Position numbers and translations under genes: made by a program. A stretch of DNA of 64,000 bases from PALSA-612 sp035652235 (lineage in GTDB: Bacteria; Actinomycetota; Thermoleophilia; Gaiellales; Gaiellaceae): contig DASREE010000022.1 in NCBI GenBank assembly GCA_035652235.1, forward strand, positions 38,167 through 102,166, in the 5' to 3' direction. Of the stretch, positions 9,311 through 19,325 are shown one piece after another. Every line of letters begins with the position of its first letter. Position 1 is the stretch's first letter. Below the pieces are notes generated by a model, which worked only from the letters and a program-made list of their open reading frames with translations, did no database searches and was not told where the DNA came from.

Positions 9311-12100
9311 CTACTCCGATGCGTCTTCGACCTCGACGTCTTCAGCGACGCCGAGCTCGCGGAGGTGTTGTCTGATTTCGTCCGCGCGCTCGGCGTGCAG
9401 CCCGCCGGGAGGCTGGGCCTCGAACTCGACGGTCAGCTCCAGTCCGCCGTCTGAAACCAAGCGTGACAGCACCTTCGTGTAGAAGGTCGTCCACTTCCGC
9501 GGCGGGACCTTCCCCCGCCAGCGGATGGCCGCGATCTTCTTCCCCGTGAAGAGCGGAACCGGCTCCGGCGCGACGCCGCCGTCTCCCGCCGAAGGCGCCC
9601 CCGGCGTCGGCGCCGTTGGAGCGGGTGCAGGGACGGGCGTGTCCACGGTCGGCGCGGCCTCCCTGAGTTGGCGCGCCAGCTCCTCGGGGACGAGCACGAC
9701 ATCGTCGGAAAAGTCGACATCCGCCTGGTCGAGCTCGTCGCCGAACTCGATCCGAACGTACTCAGGCCCGCGCTTGATCGCATAGCCGAAGAGGCCGTCG
9801 CGGACGCCTCGCGCGATCGTGTCCTTGAGAGCTTCCGCCCGGGTCACGCGTGGGAAGGCCGGCGACGCGTAGACGGCATCGCGGAACGCCTTCGTGCTCC
9901 ACTCCTCGAGACCCCTTGGCCAGTTCTGGATCACCTTGGTCGGGGCAAGCCCCTCTGTCAGCTCGTCCCGCTGCCGAAGCCGGGCCTGGACGAGCGCCAT
10001 CATCGACTCGGCTGCGCTCGAGTGGAGAAGACCGAGGTCCTCCTCCACCACGTCCCCGTTGGCTCCAAGAAACGCAAGCCGATGGTAGGCACGCCAGACG
10101 GACTCTTGGAGATCGCGCTCAGCCCGTTTTTGCTGCTCGGCAAGCTGGCGCCGGCCCTCGTCGTCGAGCTCGAGGGAATACGCCTCGTCGGCGAGCGTCT
10201 TCCAGGCACGCGAACGCCGAGCGGCTTCGAGCAGCGCCCCGCTCGCCTCGGGCAGAGCGAAGATCAGCGCGTTCTTGAAGACGCGTGCGTTCGCGCCCTT
10301 CTCGTCGAGCGCGCGCCGGACGAACGCTCGTGTTTCCTCGCCAACTCCGCTCGTTGGGTCGAGGTAGACGAGCTGGAGCGCCGGCAGGTCCGGAATCCGG
10401 GCCGTCTCCTCCGGGAACGGGCAGAGCTCGAACGGTGCAGCCACCCCCTGCTTCGAGGCGAACACCTTCCGGATCGCAGCCCGGGCCTCCTCCTCGACCG
10501 CGTGCGCGTCGAGCGCCGCGCGCCGGTCGGCGAGCAGCTTGTTCAGATTGGGCCGGATCGAGAAGCGGTAGCGGTTGCCCTCCCAGCCGAGGTAGTAGCA
10601 GGCATCCTGAAGCGCCTCGAGCGCGGTCTCGACGTAGCCCACGTCGAGCTCCGGCTCACCGACTGCCAGCCGAAGCTCGGGCACGGTCGCTTCCTGCCGC
10701 TGCTGTCCTCCGCTCGACTCGAAGAAGAGCGCCGTCGCCACCTTCTGATGCAGGCGCAACCGTCGAAGCGTCTCCGGCGCCTCGGCGTCGAGCCGGACGG
10801 CGTGCGAGGCCTCGCCGGCCATGTCGGCGAGGATCGCCGCCTGCAGGCGCTCCTCGCCGAGCTGGTCCAGCACCGACGCCCGGAAGAACTGGTCGTCGAG
10901 CGGCGCCGTCCCGAGCGCGATCAGCGGATCCGCGTGGGCGCCCTTGAACCCGTCCTCGTAGGCGTCCGCGACCCACTGAGCGAGCAGACGCAGGATGCCG
11001 CGCGTCCGCTGGAAGGAGTGGAGCGTCTGCCACTTGCGCTCGAACACCGAAAGCACCGAGGGGTGGAACGGGTAGGCGGCCTCGAACACCTCCTGGGCGT
11101 GGTCGACCGGGAACCAGCCGGCGATCTGCTCGCGGTGGTCCTGGAGCCAGCGCGCGTACGCCTTCGCGGTCTTGCGCACCTCGTCCTCGGAACCGACCGA
11201 GTCGAACAGGCGCCGGCGCACGATCTCCGGAATCTCCAGGTCGCGGGCGAGCAGGTACGGCTCGGCCACGCGCGTCGTCGCTTTCGCGAGCCGGTTGAAG
11301 TCCTGCTCGTCCTCCGCCGACATCTCCTCCTCCGACTTCGGCAGGGAGACGACGACGACCAGCCGGTCGCGCCCGTCGGCGAAGCCGGTCAGCTCGCGCA
11401 CGAACTCGTAGAACTGCGAAGAGAGCGTCGAGTCGCCAACCTTCACCGCCCGCGCCTTGGTGACGAAGGCCATCGTCTCGTCCATCAGGACAAGCACGGG
11501 CCGATCCGACGGAACGAAGCGCGCGATCACGTCCTCCCCGGGAGCGACTCTCGCCTCGTCTTCGGCGCGCACCGCCTCGAAGAGCTCCGGCCGGAGGGTG
11601 GCCTGGGCAAGCTGCCAGGCGATCTCACCCCACGGCGTATGCCTGTGCGGCTCGTCGTCGCCGCCGCGACCCGAGACCGCAGACCAACTCGTCCCAACGA
11701 AGACGGCCGTTGCCGCTTCAGGGACTGCGTCGATCCGTGCGTGGTCGAGCAGGTCGCGGACTCCGACGAGGTCCGACGCGGCCGGCCCAAGCCGGGCCAA
11801 GTGGTAGAGGAGCGTCAGCGCGTGCGTCTTCCCGCCCCCGAACTGCGTCGTCAGGTTGAGAACGGCGTTCGCCCCCTGGCGCTCGCCGGCGAGCCGCCGG
11901 ATCGCCTCGCCCGCGAAGCGCCGCAGGCCCTCGGTGATGAAGGTACGCGCCAGGAAGCGCTCCGCCTCGCTGTACTCGGGCGGAGCCTCCCCGGCCACTA
12001 CCTGGTCGAGGTGGACGGCGAACTGCGCCGCGTCGAGCGGCGCCCGCCTCCGCAGGTCCTCCCGCGGCGTCGCGACCTTGTACCAGGGAGTCAGCGCCAT
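9311..12100 (-). CDS. DUF499-family ATPase, defence-associated
   Basis: ATG 12100 gives 929 residues beginning MALTPWYKVATPREDLRRR; longer in-frame sequence upstream belongs to the methyltransferase gene and is rejected. The Walker A is TQFGGGKTHALTLLYHL near residue 85, and the Walker B is VLVLMDETMAFV near residue 203. The spacing and the FVGTSWSAVSG segment match DUF499 AAA-type ATPases. The C-terminal region has a low-complexity linker (about residues 810-850, many Pro, Ala and Thr) and then a small conserved tail. DUF499 proteins recur beside DUF1156 methyltransferases in defence islands (family knowledge). It lies 2 bases after the methyltransferase stop and is the last gene of the operon. 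Confidence 0.9.
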   Translation of the reverse strand: MALTPWYKVATPREDLRRRAPLDAAQFAVHLDQVVAGEAPPEYSEAERFLARTFITEGLRRFAGEAIRRLAGERQGANAVLNLTTQFGGGKTHALTLLYHLARLGPAASDLVGVRDLLDHARIDAVPEAATAVFVGTSWSAVSGRGGDDEPHRHTPWGEIAWQLAQATLRPELFEAVRAEDEARVAPGEDVIARFVPSDRPVLVLMDETMAFVTKARAVKVGDSTLSSQFYEFVRELTGFADGRDRLVVVVSLPKSEEEMSAEDEQDFNRLAKATTRVAEPYLLARDLEIPEIVRRRLFDSVGSEDEVRKTAKAYARWLQDHREQIAGWFPVDHAQEVFEAAYPFHPSVLSVFERKWQTLHSFQRTRGILRLLAQWVADAYEDGFKGAHADPLIALGTAPLDDQFFRASVLDQLGEERLQAAILADMAGEASHAVRLDAEAPETLRRLRLHQKVATALFFESSGGQQRQEATVPELRLAVGEPELDVGYVETALEALQDACYYLGWEGNRYRFSIRPNLNKLLADRRAALDAHAVEEEARAAIRKVFASKQGVAAPFELCPFPEETARIPDLPALQLVYLDPTSGVGEETRAFVRRALDEKGANARVFKNALIFALPEASGALLEAARRSRAWKTLADEAYSLELDDEGRRQLAEQQKRAERDLQESVWRAYHRLAFLGANGDVVEEDLGLLHSSAAESMMALVQARLRQRDELTEGLAPTKVIQNWPRGLEEWSTKAFRDAVYASPAFPRVTRAEALKDTIARGVRDGLFGYAIKRGPEYVRIEFGDELDQADVDFSDDVVLVPEELARQLREAAPTVDTPVPAPAPTAPTPGAPSAGDGGVAPEPVPLFTGKKIAAIRWRGKVPPRKWTTFYTKVLSRLVSDGGLELTVEFEAQPPGGLHAERADEIRQHLRELGVAEDVEVEDASE

Positions 12101-12102
12101 CG

Positions 12103-14963
<2,861 letters not shown>

Positions 14964-14967
<4 letters not shown>

Positions 14968-15614
14968 CGCCCTTCCTCGCCAACCTCGCTGCGCTCGCTG
15001 AAGAACCTCGCGAGATCATCTCGCGAGAGCGACACGACGTCATCGGCCGACCGCCGCAGGTCGGGGTCGACGCCGGCGCCGTCGGGATAGACCAAGACGA
15101 CCGCTCGTCCCTCGTCTTGGGCTGCATGCACGGCGTCGAGGAGGTCTCGGTCACCGGCAACGAGGAACGCCGTCGCGAACGCCTGCTTCTGCGCCAAGCG
15201 AGCAAGGTCGAGCGCGATCAGCGTGTCGACTCCCTTCTGGAAGTCGATCGGCCCGAGTCGCAGCCCGAGCGAATCCGGATCGAGCCCGTGCTTCTCGAGG
15301 CTCCTCTTCAGCGCGTGCAGCCACGATGGCGTCAGCGACTTGACCGTACCGAGCCGAAGCGCCAGCCCCGGGGTCAGCGCGATGGCGTCCAAATAGCGCT
15401 TCTGGCTCTCCGCCCGCGAATCCCGGGCGGGAAAGGCACCGTCGTACCAGTAACAGCGAAGCAGCGTGCCACCTCGACTCTCGCCCAGATGCCGGAACGC
15501 ATCCACTGCAAAGCGTGCGTCGAGCCGTGTCTGCCAGCCAGGGAACCCGAGTGCCTTCGCCCCCTCCGCCTTCAGGAAGGCAGCATCGACAAAGAAGGCG
15601 AAGCGCTCGGTCAC
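14964..15614 (-). CDS. NYN-domain (PIN-like) putative RNase
   Basis: The domain runs from RFAFFVDAAFL at the N-terminus through QKGVDTLIALDLARLAQKQ to FLVAGDRDLLDAVHAA, giving the conserved acidic residues of the NYN/LabA-like PIN nuclease fold. It would be a metal-dependent RNase or nicking enzyme. I chose GTG 15614 (216 residues). The frame is open back to GTG 15692, but codons there use many A/T third positions, unlike the gene, and that stretch contains a promoter-like pair (15675-15702). It overlaps the methyltransferase by 4 bases, so it is a true operon member. A nuclease between the helicase and the methyltransferase is unusual; it may be the effector. Confidence 0.82.
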
Positions 15615-15674
15615 GGCATGGAAAAGGGCCCCACTGGGGCCCGATGGAAAGGCTCCCTCACGGGGAGCAACCAC

Positions 15675-15702
15675 AGTGTACCCGTGCTCCACCGTGGGTC
15701 AA
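15675..15702 (-). promoter_or_regulatory. Candidate internal promoter for NYN-methyltransferase-ATPase genes
   Basis: On the - strand TTGACC (15702-15697) and TACACT (15680-15675) are separated by 16 bases, a good match to actinobacterial -35 and TANNNT -10 boxes. It lies after the helicase stop, about 60 bases before GTG 15614. It would let the modification genes be expressed without the helicase. Confidence 0.4.
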
Positions 15703-15723
15703 GAGGCTCTTTGCTGTCGAGCC

Positions 15724-18700
15724 TCATCGGTGGGCAGCCTCCTCGATCGCGCCCGGCGAGAGCGTGTAGTGCTCGACGGTGACCACCGGCTCCCAGCCGA
15801 GCCGCGCGGGATCCTGCACCCTGATGAGGCGCGGGTTCGAGCCACAGTCGAAGACCGCGTAGAGCCAGAAGTCCTGGCCCAATCGCTTCGCCGTCCGGTA
15901 CTCGTTCGCCGTCAGGGCGACGGGCCCGACTGCCGCCCGTCCCTTCACCTCGATGAAGCGGACACCCGGGCCGCCACGCTGACGGGAGAGGACGTCGAAG
16001 CCGCGATTCTCCTTGGAGACGTCCTCGGGCTGCCAGCCGTGCGCCTCCTCATAGGCCATCGCCTCGCGCATGGCGATCGCCTCGATCGCGGGGTCGCTCA
16101 CCATCGGCGCGAACACCCCGGTCCGCTCCGGGTGGGGGAGGACCCACGCGCTGCCGAGGTGGTGAAGGTCGGCGAGCACAAGCTGCCACTGCTTCGTCAG
16201 CTCCTCCCGGCGCCGCTCGAGACGCGCGTTCAGCTCGTCGAGCCGGTCCTCCGCCTGGGCGAGCCGCCCGGCCGCGCCCTCGTCTCCGCGCGCGGCTTGC
16301 TCCATCAGCTCTCCGACCTGGATCTGGAGCCGATCGATCAGCGTGTCGAGCGAGACCTCCACATGGCGTGAGATCGTCTCCACCTCCTGCTCGCGCTCCT
16401 CCTGCACCTCCTCGAGGAAGCCCTCGAGCGCCTGCTCGACGAGGAAACGCTCGGACTCCTCGCGCGAGCCGACGGCGAGAGGTGGCGGCTCGCCCTCGCC
16501 GGGGCTCAAGTCGAGGAACACCGTCGGCTGCCGGAGCGCGAAGCCGTTCGTGGTCGCCTCGACGACGAACAGCCGGCGATGGAGGGTCTGGCCGGTGCCA
16601 TCCTTGACCTGGCAGTCGTACACGTCGAGCCGGGCCGGCTCTTCGCGGTGGAGGTCGAAGAAGACCGCGCCGTGTCTGAGGTCGTCTTGTGTCCGCCGCC
16701 ACACCTCCTCTCGGACTGCTTCGAACAGCGGGTGGCCCGGCGTGACCCATTCGAGCGTCGGCTCGTGCTCGAGCACCTCGCGGTCGAAGGCGACCCGCCG
16801 GTACTCGCGGCCGAGACGGCCGTAGCGCGGCTCGAGCTCCCGGCCGATCTCGAGCAGCTGGCGGGGTAGCCGGCCGACCCGTGCGACGAACGGCCGCTCG
16901 GACGTGGGGCTGATGCCGGCGATCGGGCCGCCCTCGAGGAAGAACTCCTCGATCACCTCGGGGACGAGGCGGCGCTCCTTCGCCTCGGCGCGCTTGCCGA
17001 TCAGACGTGCCAGGTTGAGCTCCTTCCGGGCGAGGCCTTCGAGCGCCGAGGCCGTGATCCGCTCGAACTTCTCCTTGTCGACCTCCTCGACGATCCGCTC
17101 CAGCATCTGGTCGCGGCTGATCCGGCCCGCGTAGTGGTCGCGCAAGAGCCGCTCGACGAAATTGGCTGGGACGACCTCGCCGACCACGTCGAACACTTGG
17201 TCGGAGCCCAAGCCCTGCCGGATCTCGTCCAGGCGGTCGAGCAGCTTGTGCAGCACCTGCCCCTCGCGCGTGTTCTCGGCGACGAAGTTGAAGATCAGGC
17301 AGTCGCGCTCCTGCCCGTAGCGGTGGATGCGGCCGATCCGCTGCTCGAGCCGCATCGGGTTCCAGGGGATGTCGTAGTTGACCATCAGCCAGCAGAACTG
17401 GAGGTTGATCCCCTCGCCGGCGGCCTCGGTGGCGACGAGCACCTGCGCCTCCTCCTTGAACGCACGCTCGGCGTACAGGCGCGTCCCCGGGGTGTCGCGG
17501 TCGCCGACCGCCATCCCGCCGTGGATCTGGGTCACGGTCAGGCCCCATCCCGTAAGCGTCTCGACCAGGAAGTCGACTGTGTCCTTGTGCTCGCTGAACA
17601 CGAGCAGCTTCGTCTCCGGATCGCCGAACACGTTCTCGTCCGCGAGAACGCTCCGCAGCTTCTCGAGCTTGGAGGACACGCCGCGCTCCTCGAGCTCCTT
17701 CGCATTGGCGATCAGCGGGACGAGATCCTGTCGCTCCCGCTCGAGCTGCTCGCGATCCGCGATCAGCGATGCTTCCTCGATCTCCTCCTCGAGCCTCGCG
17801 ACCTCTTCGTCGGTCAGCTCCTCGAGGTCGTCCAGACGGCGCTCGTCGAACGTCGCCTGTTCAGCCACGCGTCGCTGCTCGAGCTGTGCCAGGTTGCGCT
17901 CGATCTTCGCCAGTCGCCGCTCCAGACTCCGGCGCGCCGCGTACAAGCTCGACGCGAACCGACGCTGGTACATCGCCATCGTGAAGCCGATCGCGCGCCC
18001 CCGAGCAGATTGGTCTGCGGCCGCCCGGATCGACTGATCCTGGACATAGCGCGTCAGCGCCTCGTAGAAGGCAAGCTCCTCCTCATCGAGGTCGAAGGCG
18101 ACCGTGTCGGCCTTCCGCTCGGTGAAGACCTTCCGCACGACACCTGTCTCCGGGTCGGGGAAGGTGACGAGCGCCTCCTTCGTGCGACGGAGATAGAACG
18201 GCGCGCTCTGCCGACGCATCGCCTCCTCGAGGCTACGGACATGTCCGTAGACGTCGCGATCGAGGAGCTGCAGAAAGAGCGAGAAGTTATCGGGATCGCC
18301 CTTGTGCGGCGTCGCCGTCAAAAGGAGCAGGTGATCGGTCCGCTCCGAGAGGAGCTCGCCGAGCCTGTAGCGCTCGGTCTTGTGCTCGGCATCGCGCGCG
18401 CTCATCCGATGGGCCTCGTCCACGATCACGAGCTCCCAATGCGCCCGCGCCAGGCTCTCCTCGACCTCGTCGCGCTTCGCCCAGTCGATCGACGTGATCA
18501 CCTGCGCTTTGTCCTGCCACGGGTTCGTGCCGTACGCGCTGCGGAGATCGATGCCGCGCACGATCTCGAACGGCTCCCGGAACCGATCCGCAAGCTCGCG
18601 CTGCCACTGAAAGGCGAGGTTCGCCGGCACGACGATCAGCGTCCGCTCGACGAGACCGCGCAACTTGAGCTCACGCATGAGCAAGCCGGCCATGATCGTC

Positions 18701-19131
18701 TTCCCGGCGCCAGCGTCGTCCGCGAGCAGGAAGCGAATCCGGGGCAGCGGCAGCATGAAATCGTAGACCGCCTCGATCTGGTGCGGCAGCGGATCGACTC
18801 GCGAGATCGAGAGCGAGAAGTACGGGTCGTACTCGTAGGCGAGCGCGAGCCGCTGCGCCTCAACCCCGAGCCGGAAGCGCAGCGGGCTGCCATCGTAGAG
18901 CCCTTCGGCAGGGATGACTCGCACCTGTCCGAGCTGGTCGCGGTCGAGCAGCAGCTGCCGGTACTGGCCCGTTCGTAGTCCCGGCCCCTCGACTCGGAGG
19001 CGCTCACCGACCTCCTCGGTGTGCACGACCCGGACGGGTTCCGGCAACACCGCGCCCTCGAGCACGGCACCGCGACCAATCAATTCGCTCGCGACGCGTT
19101 CAGCCAAGCCTGCCCGGACCCCTCTCCACAC
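15724..19131 (-). CDS. SNF2-family helicase with C-terminal DUF3883
   Basis: This 1135-residue protein starts at GTG 19131. Helicase motifs are: Walker A DDAGAGKTIMAGLL near residue 140, DEAH in LVIVDEAHRMS near 235, LLLLTATPHKGD, and motifs V-VI in NLQFCWLMVNYDIPWNP and LEQRIGRIHRYGQ. A long coiled-coil insertion (about 385-470) follows motif III. The last 90 residues (NRGFDVLSRQ, FIEVKGRAAVG, ANEYRTAKRLGQDFWLY) are DUF3883, a nuclease-like fold with the ExK signature EVKG. SNF2-DUF3883 proteins occur in DISARM class 1 (DrmD) and related modules; they translocate on duplex DNA rather than unwind it. It heads a four-gene operon. No good ribosome-binding site is seen, so the start could be slightly downstream. 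Confidence 0.92.
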   Translation of the reverse strand: MWRGVRAGLAERVASELIGRGAVLEGAVLPEPVRVVHTEEVGERLRVEGPGLRTGQYRQLLLDRDQLGQVRVIPAEGLYDGSPLRFRLGVEAQRLALAYEYDPYFSLSISRVDPLPHQIEAVYDFMLPLPRIRFLLADDAGAGKTIMAGLLMRELKLRGLVERTLIVVPANLAFQWQRELADRFREPFEIVRGIDLRSAYGTNPWQDKAQVITSIDWAKRDEVEESLARAHWELVIVDEAHRMSARDAEHKTERYRLGELLSERTDHLLLLTATPHKGDPDNFSLFLQLLDRDVYGHVRSLEEAMRRQSAPFYLRRTKEALVTFPDPETGVVRKVFTERKADTVAFDLDEEELAFYEALTRYVQDQSIRAAADQSARGRAIGFTMAMYQRRFASSLYAARRSLERRLAKIERNLAQLEQRRVAEQATFDERRLDDLEELTDEEVARLEEEIEEASLIADREQLERERQDLVPLIANAKELEERGVSSKLEKLRSVLADENVFGDPETKLLVFSEHKDTVDFLVETLTGWGLTVTQIHGGMAVGDRDTPGTRLYAERAFKEEAQVLVATEAAGEGINLQFCWLMVNYDIPWNPMRLEQRIGRIHRYGQERDCLIFNFVAENTREGQVLHKLLDRLDEIRQGLGSDQVFDVVGEVVPANFVERLLRDHYAGRISRDQMLERIVEEVDKEKFERITASALEGLARKELNLARLIGKRAEAKERRLVPEVIEEFFLEGGPIAGISPTSERPFVARVGRLPRQLLEIGRELEPRYGRLGREYRRVAFDREVLEHEPTLEWVTPGHPLFEAVREEVWRRTQDDLRHGAVFFDLHREEPARLDVYDCQVKDGTGQTLHRRLFVVEATTNGFALRQPTVFLDLSPGEGEPPPLAVGSREESERFLVEQALEGFLEEVQEEREQEVETISRHVEVSLDTLIDRLQIQVGELMEQAARGDEGAAGRLAQAEDRLDELNARLERRREELTKQWQLVLADLHHLGSAWVLPHPERTGVFAPMVSDPAIEAIAMREAMAYEEAHGWQPEDVSKENRGFDVLSRQRGGPGVRFIEVKGRAAVGPVALTANEYRTAKRLGQDFWLYAVFDCGSNPRLIRVQDPARLGWEPVVTVEHYTLSPGAIEEAAHR

Positions 19132-19217
19132 ACCTATCGACAGCCGAGGGCAGCCTACTCACGGCCGCGGCGATATCTCTCCTGTCCACGAGGGCCGCCC
19201 GCCCCCGAGGAGCGTCT

Positions 19218-19303
19218 GACGCGCGTCACGGGTGGTCACCACCACGGAGTCTGGGCCAGGCTCGAAGCACGGTCAAACTCGCACGTCGTCCCGGGTTTGA
19301 CCG
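19218..19303. repeat. Cluster of three inverted repeats between relaxase and helicase genes
   Basis: Three dyads occupy this 86-base stretch: a perfect 10-base palindrome GACGCGCGTC (19218-19227); GGTGGT-C-ACCACC (19231-19243); and CGGTCAAAC (19270-19278) paired with GTTTGACCG (19295-19303) across 16 bases. The remaining bases of the 194-base gap (19132-19325) hold no gene. The cluster could be an operator region for the helicase promoter, the terminator of the relaxase operon (but no T-run follows), or part of a transfer origin. Confidence 0.5.
19248..19276 (-). promoter_or_regulatory. Candidate promoter of the helicase operon
   Basis: On the - strand TTGACC (19276-19271) and CAGACT (19253-19248) have 17-base spacing. 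CAGACT departs from TANNNT only at the first base. Its -35 box lies inside one arm of the inverted repeat at 19270-19303, so a bound regulator could block it. The leader to GTG 19131 would be about 110 bases. Confidence 0.4.
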
Positions 19304-19325
19304 GCGGAGAATCCGATCACGAGAC

